Of a DNA stretch of 32,367 nt, positions 22,564-30,255 are shown one piece after another. The notes beneath the pieces were generated by a model, which saw only the letters and a program-made list of their open reading frames with translations, searched no databases and was not told the DNA's origin. Numbering within the stretch: position 1 is the first letter of the stretch; every line of letters starts with the position of its first letter. The DNA comes from Sulfurovaceae bacterium (GTDB lineage: Bacteria > Campylobacterota > Campylobacteria > Campylobacterales > Sulfurovaceae): contig JADGDQ010000026.1 in the NCBI GenBank assembly GCA_016744805.1, forward strand, positions 1 through 32,367. Direction: 5' to 3'. The position numbers and the translations under genes are program-made.

Positions 22564-23358
22564 TTAAAATTTAAATTTAAGTCCCACAATAGGACCGTGT
22601 GTGACTGTATCGTAAGCGAAAGAGCCTCTAACTCCTGCTTCGCCATCTTCATAATCGACCCAAGTTGCTTTGTATTGTATATCCAAGCTCATCAGGTCAC
22701 TAATAGCATACTCAAAGCCTAGAGCTGTAGTTGCGGTAAACTCAGACTCTAGCCCAAAGCCTCCTATATCACCTCTAGCTTTGATACTCCAATGAGGGCT
22801 AAACTCATAGAGCCAATTGGCACCGATGACTATATCTACCCAATCTTTGCTCGTATCTGTAGAAGCTGAACCTGCAAATATAGATGGATTTACCTCTAAA
22901 TCAAAGTCATTGTTCCACCATCTCGCCCCAAGCATATAGTCTATACGACCCATAGAGAGTGGTTGACGGTAGAGTCCAAAGACCTCTAGTACTGCTTGTC
23001 GTACGCCTACGCCTATCACACCACCAAGTGGTCCATCGGTATCTTGTGCCAAATCCATAAAAGCATAATCAACCCAAACACCAAAACCACTCTGATGATG
23101 TGCCTCAAAGTGAACCATAGCACCCATCTGTAGAGTCTCTAATATATCAGAAAAATCAACAGCAACATTGATACCAGTAGCACGACCTAGACTAGCATCA
23201 CCCTCTATACTTGTAGCCATCATATATGGCTCTAACTCAAAAGACCAATTTGACTGCTCTATCTCAGCCACTTCTGTAGTGACAGGAGCCATATCCCCAG
23301 CCCCAAAAAGAAGCGAAGAGCTGAGGATACTGCCTATAAGTAATCTATTTTTATTCAT
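22564..23358 (-). CDS. Outer-membrane beta-barrel protein between sulfatase and PafA-type phosphatase
   Basis: This 264-residue exported protein has a signal peptide (about 1-20, LFG|AGD). Strands include WSFELEPYMMATSIEGDASL, FGVWVDYAFMDLAQ and IDYMLGARWWNNDF. It ends in F (IVGLKFKF). The LEPYMMATSIEGD opening is common in bacterial outer-membrane barrels of about 8-10 strands seen beside transport or hydrolase genes. The cargo is unknown. AAAGGA lies 6 bases before the ATG. Upstream, a pair of strong hairpins separates it from the sulfatase; downstream, the PafA-type gene starts after 13 bases. Confidence 0.75.
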   Translation of the reverse strand: MNKNRLLIGSILSSSLLFGAGDMAPVTTEVAEIEQSNWSFELEPYMMATSIEGDASLGRATGINVAVDFSDILETLQMGAMVHFEAHHQSGFGVWVDYAFMDLAQDTDGPLGGVIGVGVRQAVLEVFGLYRQPLSMGRIDYMLGARWWNNDFDLEVNPSIFAGSASTDTSKDWVDIVIGANWLYEFSPHWSIKARGDIGGFGLESEFTATTALGFEYAISDLMSLDIQYKATWVDYEDGEAGVRGSFAYDTVTHGPIVGLKFKF

Positions 23359-23400
23359 TGTCTATCCTTTTGTTGCTTAAAATATTTGCTACGAAATTTT

Positions 23401-23455
23401 GAGTACTGTATGAAACTCACCAAATGGTATTTTGAGTGAGTTTCATACAATACTC
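23401..23455 (-). other. 20-bp RNA hairpin in the sulfatase/barrel gap
   Basis: GAGTACTGTATGAAACTCAC (23401-23420) is complementary to 23436-23455 over 20 positions around a 15-base loop. The single imperfect position is C-A if the plus strand were transcribed but a G-U wobble in minus-strand RNA, so the minus-strand transcript pairs fully. No T-run follows, so it looks like a processing, stability or attenuation element rather than a simple terminator. Confidence 0.8.
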
Positions 23456-23477
23456 CAAAGGCATAAAGCCTCTGGAG
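23453..23477 (-). terminator. Second hairpin just after the sulfatase stop
   Basis: CTCCAAAGGC (23453-23462) pairs with GCCTCTGGAG (23468-23477) around ATAAA. Again the only mismatch becomes a G-U pair in minus-strand RNA. It begins 6 bases after the sulfatase stop and shares three bases (23453-23455) with the 20-bp hairpin, so the two cannot both form completely. Possible terminator or 3' protective hairpin. Confidence 0.6.
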
Positions 23478-23483
23478 AGATAT

Positions 23484-25058
23484 CTAATTACCTACTTGTT
23501 GTATGAGTGTGTCAAGACTCTTCATAGCATTACCTGCTTTTAGTTTTGCATAACCCAAATCACCAACACTAAGATCCATTCCTTCTTGCATAGGATAGCC
23601 TTTTAGAGTTCCAAAAAACTGCTGTATCTTATCTTGAACTGGGACAAAGAGCCACAAGTTATCTGCATACCATCTGATATATGTCTCACCTTCATGGTAA
23701 GCCTTTTCAAATGGATCAGCTCTTAAGTTTGTGATAACTGGCCAATTTGGTGTAAATCGGATAGCTTCATTGATAGCTCCCTCTTCGATCGCAAATGATA
23801 GCTTGAAGTCTTTGACTCTTACTGCATTGAGGAATCCTGTCGCAGAGAAGTAGTAGATCTCATTACGAGGTCCTGCTTTGGTCTCTCCCTTGAAGTATGG
23901 CATAAAGTTATAACCATCTAAATGCACTCTCCAATCTTTACCATTGGCTTTGAATCCCTCTTTTGATGCGAGTTTCTCTTTGACATCTGGCACACCAGCT
24001 GCTGCGAGGAGTGTTGGCATCCAATCTTCGTGAGACATGATATCATTGTAGATAGTCCCTGGTTTGATAGCTCCTGGCCATTTTACCATCTGTGGAACTC
24101 TCATACCACCTTCCCATGTTGTACCTTTCTCACCATGGAATGGAGTATTTCCTCCATCAGGGAAAGTAAATGTCTCTGCACCATTATCTGTAGAGAATAC
24201 AACGATAGTGTTGTCTGCTACGCCGAGTTTATCGATATGGTTTAACATATCACCAACCATATCATCGAGTTCTTTCATACCATCAGCATAGATAGAGATA
24301 CCTGTGATACCTTGGTATTTCTTTTGGAGTCTTGTCCATATATGCATACGACTAAAGTTCATCCATACAAAGAATGGCTTATCCGCTTTGACAGATCGCT
24401 CCATAAAGTCCTTGGCTGCTGCTCCAAACTCATAGTCAACTGTCTCCATTCTCTTTCGAGTTAATGGACCTGTATCTTCTACTTTACCATCTGCAAAAGA
24501 GTGGATGACTCCTCTAGGACCATACTTCTTTTTAAACTCTGGATCTTTTGGATAGTAGTAAGTCTCTGGCTCTTCCTCTGCGTTGAGGTGGTAGAGGTTT
24601 CCAAAGAACTCATCAAAACCATGAGCTGTTGGGAGGTGCTTGTCTTGGTCACCTAAGTGGTTTTTACCAAACTGCCCTGTTGCGTAGCCCTGATCTTTGA
24701 GCAGGTCACCAATAGTTGGAGCCCAGTCAGGAATACCATGGTCAGCCCCAGGCATACCGATAGTAAGCAAACCTGTTCTAAATGGGTGCTGTCCCAATAT
24801 AAACGAAGCACGCCCAGCAGTACATGACTGCTGTGCATACATATCTGTAAACAATGCACCATCTTTTGCTATAGAGTCAATGTTTGGAGTTTTGTACCCC
24901 ATCATCCCTTGATTGTAAGCACTAGAGTTATAGTATCCTACATCATCACCCCACATTACCAAAATATTTGGTTTTTTTGCCATTAGTTGTGTAGGGATGA
25001 TAGCAGAAGCCACACCCAAACTCAATGCCAATAGTAGTTTTGCACTATGTTTTTTCAT
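23484..25058 (-). CDS. Exported arylsulfatase (type I sulfatase)
   Basis: This 524-residue periplasmic sulfatase has a signal peptide (1-27, LMA|KKP). The maturation motif CTAGR (79-83), in QQSCTAGRASFILGQHPFRT, holds the cysteine converted to formylglycine. Metal and active-site residues include D38/D39 (GDDVGYYN), the later DN pair (FSTDNGAETF) and GEKGTTWEGGMRVP. It hydrolyses sulfate esters; the substrate is not evident. The motif is CxAxR rather than CxPxR. No formylglycine-generating or anSME enzyme is in the window. AAGGA precedes the ATG, and a TATAAT box lies 30 bases upstream. It is the first gene of the hydrolase/barrel block. Confidence 0.92.
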   Translation of the reverse strand: MKKHSAKLLLALSLGVASAIIPTQLMAKKPNILVMWGDDVGYYNSSAYNQGMMGYKTPNIDSIAKDGALFTDMYAQQSCTAGRASFILGQHPFRTGLLTIGMPGADHGIPDWAPTIGDLLKDQGYATGQFGKNHLGDQDKHLPTAHGFDEFFGNLYHLNAEEEPETYYYPKDPEFKKKYGPRGVIHSFADGKVEDTGPLTRKRMETVDYEFGAAAKDFMERSVKADKPFFVWMNFSRMHIWTRLQKKYQGITGISIYADGMKELDDMVGDMLNHIDKLGVADNTIVVFSTDNGAETFTFPDGGNTPFHGEKGTTWEGGMRVPQMVKWPGAIKPGTIYNDIMSHEDWMPTLLAAAGVPDVKEKLASKEGFKANGKDWRVHLDGYNFMPYFKGETKAGPRNEIYYFSATGFLNAVRVKDFKLSFAIEEGAINEAIRFTPNWPVITNLRADPFEKAYHEGETYIRWYADNLWLFVPVQDKIQQFFGTLKGYPMQEGMDLSVGDLGYAKLKAGNAMKSLDTLIQQVGN

Positions 25059-25087
25059 TTGTATTCCTTGTATTGAATTTGCCTATC

Positions 25088-25093
25088 ATTATA
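25088..25093 (-). promoter_or_regulatory. -10 box for the sulfatase gene
   Basis: On the minus strand TATAAT (25093-25088) gives a leader of about 22 bases before the ATG at 25058. It lies within the imperfect palindrome CTATCATTATAATAG (25083-25097), which could bind a regulator. No good -35 is seen. Confidence 0.45.
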
Positions 25094-25227
25094 ATAGAAA
25101 AAAGTGTCATTAAAATGGCATTTTGTCTTTTAATGTAAAATCCATATATAAAAAATAGTTAGTGTGTAGTTTCTTAATAGATTTTGTAAAATAAAGCTTT
25201 TAAAGGACTTAAGAATAAATTATTTAG

Positions 25228-25233
25228 TATAAT
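25228..25233 (+). promoter_or_regulatory. -10 box for the Asn-rich exported protein gene
   Basis: TATAAT at 25228-25233, preceded by TTTAG, gives a leader of about 37 bases before the ATG at 25278. The 219-base divergent region 25059-25277 otherwise holds only A/T-rich DNA and the sulfatase promoter. Confidence 0.45.
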
Positions 25234-25277
25234 TAAGATATAAAAACAAAAATTTCTCAATAAAGGTTCTTTACACT

Positions 25278-25700
25278 ATGAATAAAACTTTAGGCTTTGC
25301 CAAATTCACAGCTATTACTATTGCTTTAGGATTTATCTCTCCTACTGTCTCTATAGAAAATACTTCATCTACTATATCAGAAATAGAGTTTTCTATTATG
25401 AATACAGCTCAGGCACGAGAAGATAGACAAGAAAATCGTAACCGAAATAAAAATACAAATGTGAATATAAATAGTAATAAAAACACAAATGTTAATGTGA
25501 ATGTAAATAATAATAAGCGTCGTGGAGTAAGACCTTTGGGAGTACTTGCAGGTATGGCTATAGGTACTGCGGTAGTTGCATCAGCCATGTCTCCTAGTTG
25601 TACGACAGTAATAGTTAATGGAAATAGTTATAAAAAATGTGACGGAACATATTTTCAACAAAGTGGTACTAATTATATCGTGGTTAAATCACCATATTGA
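25278..25700 (+). CDS. Small exported protein with Asn-rich repeats (DUF6515-like tail)
   Basis: This 140-residue protein has a hydrophobic N-terminal signal (about 9-24; possible cut after AQA at 46) and a low-complexity stretch of Asn/Lys/Val/Thr repeats (52-80, NKNTNVNI and NKNTNVNVNV). A hydrophobic Gly/Ala segment follows (88-103), then a tail with two cysteines (C108, C121) reading VIVNGNSYKKCDGTYFQQSG. The tail resembles the small exported DUF6515-type proteins with a NGxxYxxCxGxYY motif, but this is from memory. It is divergent from the sulfatase with a 219-base shared upstream region, and convergent with the response regulator (6-base gap). AAAGG lies 11 bases before the ATG. Confidence 0.65.
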   Translation: MNKTLGFAKFTAITIALGFISPTVSIENTSSTISEIEFSIMNTAQAREDRQENRNRNKNTNVNINSNKNTNVNVNVNNNKRRGVRPLGVLAGMAIGTAVVASAMSPSCTTVIVNGNSYKKCDGTYFQQSGTNYIVVKSPY

Positions 25701-25706
25701 TTATGC

Positions 25707-26393
25707 TTATAAACTAATTCTATACCCCTCTGCATAAATATTTTCTATTAGCTCTTTAGGAAGTTTTTTTCTTAATCTTTTAAGTAGATGGCTTAAAGAG
25801 CTACTAGCATCTACTCTATTATGGTCTTGCCATAGTAGATTTTCTATAGTATAGGGAGTTACTATTTTATTTATCTGTTGTATCATTAAATCAAGTAAAA
25901 TCATCTCTCGTTTTGTTAAATATATAACTTTCCCATCATTCGATAAAATCCTCTCTTCACTTTTCCATTCATAACCATTTTTAAGAATAATTATATTTTT
26001 ATTTACTACGGTGTGCTTATATTCTTGAGCTATTGTTTCTAAAATTAAAAGAAGTTTTTTATGAGGAACAGGTTTGATAAGGTATTCTGATAGACCTAGT
26101 TTGATAGCTCTAAGGAGTTTACTTTGGTCTGAATAGGCACTAAGTATAATGATAGGTGTTGTTTTGTCTTGTTTCCTGATACTCTCTATCAGCTCTAGTC
26201 CATCTATTTTTGGTAGGTTAATATCAGTGATAATAATATTTGGTTGCTTATTTTTATAAATATCAAAAGCTTCAGAGCCATCTATAGCCTGATAAACAGT
26301 TTTAAATTTTCGCTTTATTACTCGTATAAACTGTTTTCTTAGTTCATCATCATCTTCTACATACAAAAGAGTTAAATCATATATTTGTTTCAT
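25707..26393 (-). CDS. OmpR/PhoB-family response regulator
   Basis: This 228-residue two-domain response regulator has a receiver (1-125) with acidic pocket E13/D14/D15, phospho-acceptor D57 (ITDINLP), S85 (ILSAYSD) and K107 (LIKPVP). A winged-helix output domain follows (about 140-228; LTKREMILLDLMIQQINKIV and SHLLKRLRKKLPKELIENIY), with the motif ending AEGYRI. Its ATG lies within the end of the kinase gene (17-base overlap) with AAGGA upstream, so the pair is translationally coupled. Target genes are unknown; the neighbouring divergent or convergent genes (pta, Asn-rich protein) are candidates only by position. Confidence 0.93.
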   Translation of the reverse strand: MKQIYDLTLLYVEDDDELRKQFIRVIKRKFKTVYQAIDGSEAFDIYKNKQPNIIITDINLPKIDGLELIESIRKQDKTTPIIILSAYSDQSKLLRAIKLGLSEYLIKPVPHKKLLLILETIAQEYKHTVVNKNIIILKNGYEWKSEERILSNDGKVIYLTKREMILLDLMIQQINKIVTPYTIENLLWQDHNRVDASSSLSHLLKRLRKKLPKELIENIYAEGYRISL

Positions 26394-28062
26394 TGGTTTC
26401 CTTTTTAAGAACTATCAAAAGTTGTGTACCTAATTTGTTTGTAGAGACACTTAGTTCTCCTTGCATATTTTTTTCGATAATCATTTTAGAGATATATAAT
26501 CCAAGTCCTATGCCTCCATTTTGTTCCTTACTTGTAAAATATGGTTCAAATACCTTATCTATTATATCCAACTCTATTCCAGCAGCATTATCTGAGATAG
26601 TAATATATCCTTTATTTTCATCGCTAAATATATCTATGATAATATGAGGATTTTGAATTTTTTCGCTTACTAAAGCATCTTTTGCATTGGCAATAAGGTT
26701 TAAAATAACTTGCTGAAATTCACTAGAATAGCCCAGTGTTATAAAGCTTTTACCTTGTTTGGTTATAGTGATATTGTGTTTTTTTAACTCCATTAGTTGA
26801 AGGCTTAAGACAGCTTGTATAGTTTCTAATACATCAAAAAAATCTTTTTCTTTATCTATGTTATAAAAATTTTGAAAATCGTTAATAGTGTTAGACATAA
26901 ACTGAATAATCTCACTATTTTTAGAGATAAAATTATCCAAAAACTCTTTGTTTATATTTTGCTCTTTGTAGTCCTCTTCTAGCATTTCGATATTAATATG
27001 CAATTTACTTAGAGGTTGTCTCCACTGATGGGCTATAGCTCCTATCATCTCACCCATAGAAGCGAGTTTACTTTTTTCTAAAAGCATAGTATCTTTGTAG
27101 TGTAATTCTTGTACTTTATTCGATATCTCTTTTTCTAGGTTTTCATTAAATATTTGCAACTCTTTTTCTACTAGTTTTCGCCTCTTTACTTCGCGTAATA
27201 ATTGTCGAATCCAGTAGAGGCTTACAAGTAAAATTAATAAAAAAATAGCAATAGTCTGTATCAAAATTTTGTAATCAAAGCCATTTTCTATACGCACTGC
27301 AATCCATTTATGGACTATATCTCTTACCTCTTGTTCATCTATAGTATCAATGACCTTATTAATGATACTAAGAAGTTCTGCTTCTTTAGTATTAACACCT
27401 ATACTCCCACTAATAGGTTTTGTATTGAGTCGCTCCATAATTTTGAGTTCATTGCTATAGAGATGGAGTATCTGATAGGCTATTGAGTGTGTATCATCTA
27501 CATAGCCAAATACTTTAGCTTCAGAAACAAGTTGTAATCCTTCTTGTATTGAGTCTACTAAAATAATATCCATTTGAGGAAATTTCTGTTGTATATAGCT
27601 ATAGATACTTACCTGTCCTTGAAGAAAAGCAATTTTTTTATTATTAAGATCTAAAGAGTTATTTGAAAGAGGTTCGCGTATTTTTGTTGCTATACCTATA
27701 GATGACTCTATCACTTTTTTGCTACTTACTAAATGTTTATGGTGATTTGGACTAGTAAGTATTATAGATAATATGTCAACTTTATTTATTTTACTCAAAG
27801 CAACACACTCCTCCCAGTTTCTAACAGGAATATAACGCATAGGTATAGGTATTTTACTCTCTATTAGCTGTATAATTTCAGGTAATATCCCAATATTCTT
27901 ACCATCTTTATAACCAAAGAGTGGTAGTCCCTTGGGACTAAAACAGACTTTAATCTCTTTTTTATTTGTAAGATATGCCTGTTCTTGAGGGGTAAATACA
28001 ATTATCTCATTGGAATAAAGAAAAAAAGGAAGAATAAAATATAATAATTGTTTTCTTATCAT
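26377..28062 (-). CDS. Sensor histidine kinase with periplasmic solute-binding (SBP_bac_3) sensor
   Basis: This is a 561-residue membrane sensor kinase. A signal/anchor at 1-17 is followed by a periplasmic bacterial solute-binding family 3 domain (about 35-255; KEIKVCFSPKGLPLFGYKDG, FGYVDDTHSIAYQIL). A membrane helix lies at about 267-285, a coiled coil at about 290-335, and a dimerisation/phospho-acceptor domain with H345 (AIAHQWRQPL). The ATPase domain has an N box (NLIANAKDAL), G1 (ISDNAAGIEL), F box (FEPYFTSK) and G2 (GGIGLGLYISK). It probably senses a small molecule, amino-acid-like if the family holds. No clear ribosome site precedes the ATG. It is divergent from pta across 93 A/T-rich bases. 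Confidence 0.92.
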   Translation of the reverse strand: MIRKQLLYFILPFFLYSNEIIVFTPQEQAYLTNKKEIKVCFSPKGLPLFGYKDGKNIGILPEIIQLIESKIPIPMRYIPVRNWEECVALSKINKVDILSIILTSPNHHKHLVSSKKVIESSIGIATKIREPLSNNSLDLNNKKIAFLQGQVSIYSYIQQKFPQMDIILVDSIQEGLQLVSEAKVFGYVDDTHSIAYQILHLYSNELKIMERLNTKPISGSIGVNTKEAELLSIINKVIDTIDEQEVRDIVHKWIAVRIENGFDYKILIQTIAIFLLILLVSLYWIRQLLREVKRRKLVEKELQIFNENLEKEISNKVQELHYKDTMLLEKSKLASMGEMIGAIAHQWRQPLSKLHINIEMLEEDYKEQNINKEFLDNFISKNSEIIQFMSNTINDFQNFYNIDKEKDFFDVLETIQAVLSLQLMELKKHNITITKQGKSFITLGYSSEFQQVILNLIANAKDALVSEKIQNPHIIIDIFSDENKGYITISDNAAGIELDIIDKVFEPYFTSKEQNGGIGLGLYISKMIIEKNMQGELSVSTNKLGTQLLIVLKKETNETNI

Positions 28063-28155
28063 AGGTACAATTTTATCTTATATTTATGAGATTTCGGATA
28101 AATTAACGGCTTAATTACTAATATTATAGTAAGTCTATTTTATTTAAGGATAAAA

Positions 28156-30249
28156 ATGAAATCAAAGAGTATCTATATAGCATCAAGCCAACCAGAAGGA
28201 GGAAGTTTAACTATTGCGATTGGTTTTATGGATATGCTTCTAGGAAACTACAAAAGAGTAGCCTTTTTTCGTCCTATTATTCCTGATGAATTAAAAGATG
28301 AAAATGATATAAGTTTTATGCTTAGGCATTTTAAATTAGATATGAGTTATGAGCAGTGTTATGGCTTTAAGGTCAGTGAGTATATACAAGCCTATGCAGA
28401 TGATAATCAAGATAAAATTTATCAAGAGCTTATATCAAAGTTAGATAAACTTAAAGAGTCTTATGATTTTGTTTTGATAGAAGGCTCTTCTAGGTATCAA
28501 TTTGATACGGTTTTTGATTTTGATATTAACCTTCGTATTGCACGAAATTTAGAGACAGTCTATATCCCTATTTTGAATGCCAAAGATAAGTCTGCGGATG
28601 AAATTATTAGTGAAACACATATTGTAGCTGAAGCTATTCATGATGAGGGCTGTGTGCATTTAGCAACTTTTATTAATAGGTGTGATGATAAAATTATTGA
28701 TTATTTGGAAACACATCTTCAGAATAAAGAGAATGAGCAGATATATCTCTTGCCAGAAAATATAGAGTTAGATACTCCAAGCCTTTCGCAAGTAAGAGAT
28801 GAGTTTAATGCCAAAATGGTTGTAGGTAAAAGGTCACAATTAGAACATCCAGTGACTAATATCAAAGTAGCTACAATGAGTGTAGAAAATTATTTGGCAA
28901 ATATAGCCAATGGTGATATTGTGATTGTAGCAGGTGATCGTATAGATATTATTGCTGCCTCTATTATCTCATTTTATGCTAAAAATCATCCTAATATATC
29001 AGCTCTTTTACTTACAGGAGATATACCCATATCTGATGATATTAAGGGTTTATTAGAAGATTTTAATGATATTGTCGTACCTATACTTAGTATACAGTGT
29101 GATAGTTTTAAATTGGCTGTAGCCTTAAGTAAAATGAAATCAAAAATAACTCCCAAGAGTATACAAAAAATAACTCTTGCAAAATCTATATTTGATAAAT
29201 CTATCAATAAAGAGAGACTCTCTGAACGCTTTGCAAATAGCCCTAATAATGTGGTAACACCTATTATGTTCCAGTATAGAATTTTGGAGAGAGCAAGAGC
29301 TAATCGCCAAAGAATAATACTTCCAGAAAGTAATGATGAAAGAATTTTACGAGCTGTAGATATATTGATTCGTAGAGATGTAGTAGATATAATTTTGCTA
29401 GGAGATAGGGTAATTATAGAGCATCAAGCACGACAATTAGGATTGAATATTACTGAAGCTTCTATTATTAACCCCAAAGACCCCGTCTTGTTAGAGCAGT
29501 TTTCTAATATTTTTTATGAGATGCGAAAACACAAAGGAATTAATAAAGAGATGGCTCTAGAGTCTATGGAGCTTGTAAATTATTTTGCCACAATGATGGT
29601 ATATAAAGGAATGGCTGATGGAATGGTATCGGGTGCTAATCACACCACAGCAGATACTGTAAGACCAGCATTTGAGATTATCAAAACAACTCCTAATACA
29701 AAACTAGTCTCTAGTCTCTTTTTTATGTGTTTGGATACAAAAGTACTTATTTATGCAGATTGTGCTATCAATCAAGACCCTAATGCACAAGAGTTAGCTC
29801 ATATTGCTCTCTCTTCAGCCGAGACAGCCAAAAGTTTTGGAATTACACCACGCGTTGCTATGCTCTCTTACTCCACAGGAGAATCAGGAACAGGACCAGA
29901 TGTACAAAAAGTACGCGAAGCTACACACATAGCCAGAGAGTTAGATTCAAAATTATTAATAGATGGACCAATCCAATATGATGCAGCCATTGATACCAAA
30001 GTAGCTGCACAAAAACTTCCTCATAGTCAAATTGCTGGGGATGCGACTATTCTTATATTCCCTGACCTCAACACAGGAAATAATACTTACAAAGCTGTAC
30101 AACGCTCTACAGGAGCTTTAGCCATAGGTCCTATACTCCAAGGTCTTAATAGTCCAATAAACGATTTAAGCCGAGGGTGTTTGGTAAATGATATAGTTAA
30201 TACTGTAGCTATTACTGCTATTCAAGCACAACAATTTAGCGAAAAATAA
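28156..30249 (+). CDS. pta: Phosphate acetyltransferase, long form with DRTGG domain
   Basis: This 697-residue cytosolic enzyme interconverts acetyl-CoA and acetyl phosphate. Domains are: an N-terminal dethiobiotin-synthetase-like AAA_26 domain (1-about 220; IYIASSQPEGGSLTIAIGF), a DRTGG regulatory domain (about 225-335), and the catalytic PTA_PTB domain (about 370-690; ANRQRIILPESNDERILRAV, MVSGANHTTADTVRPAF, MLSYSTGESGTGPDVQKV). It is full length. AAGGA lies 5 bases before the ATG, and a TATTATAG-like -10 is at about 28120-28127. No acetate kinase gene (ackA) lies beside it, unlike the usual pair; the next gene (CCA enzyme) converges with a 6-base gap. Confidence 0.94.
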   Translation: MKSKSIYIASSQPEGGSLTIAIGFMDMLLGNYKRVAFFRPIIPDELKDENDISFMLRHFKLDMSYEQCYGFKVSEYIQAYADDNQDKIYQELISKLDKLKESYDFVLIEGSSRYQFDTVFDFDINLRIARNLETVYIPILNAKDKSADEIISETHIVAEAIHDEGCVHLATFINRCDDKIIDYLETHLQNKENEQIYLLPENIELDTPSLSQVRDEFNAKMVVGKRSQLEHPVTNIKVATMSVENYLANIANGDIVIVAGDRIDIIAASIISFYAKNHPNISALLLTGDIPISDDIKGLLEDFNDIVVPILSIQCDSFKLAVALSKMKSKITPKSIQKITLAKSIFDKSINKERLSERFANSPNNVVTPIMFQYRILERARANRQRIILPESNDERILRAVDILIRRDVVDIILLGDRVIIEHQARQLGLNITEASIINPKDPVLLEQFSNIFYEMRKHKGINKEMALESMELVNYFATMMVYKGMADGMVSGANHTTADTVRPAFEIIKTTPNTKLVSSLFFMCLDTKVLIYADCAINQDPNAQELAHIALSSAETAKSFGITPRVAMLSYSTGESGTGPDVQKVREATHIARELDSKLLIDGPIQYDAAIDTKVAAQKLPHSQIAGDATILIFPDLNTGNNTYKAVQRSTGALAIGPILQGLNSPINDLSRGCLVNDIVNTVAITAIQAQQFSEK

Positions 30250-30255
30250 ATAAGT

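Noticed and set aside
23401-23455. Simple rho-independent terminator
   Set aside because: The stem is unusually long, its loop is 15 bases and no T-run follows on the transcribed strand, so a processing or stability element is more likely.
25059-25277. Small RNA or riboswitch in the sulfatase/Asn-rich divergent region
   Set aside because: No stable structure or conserved riboswitch core is visible; only A/T-rich DNA and two -10 boxes were found.
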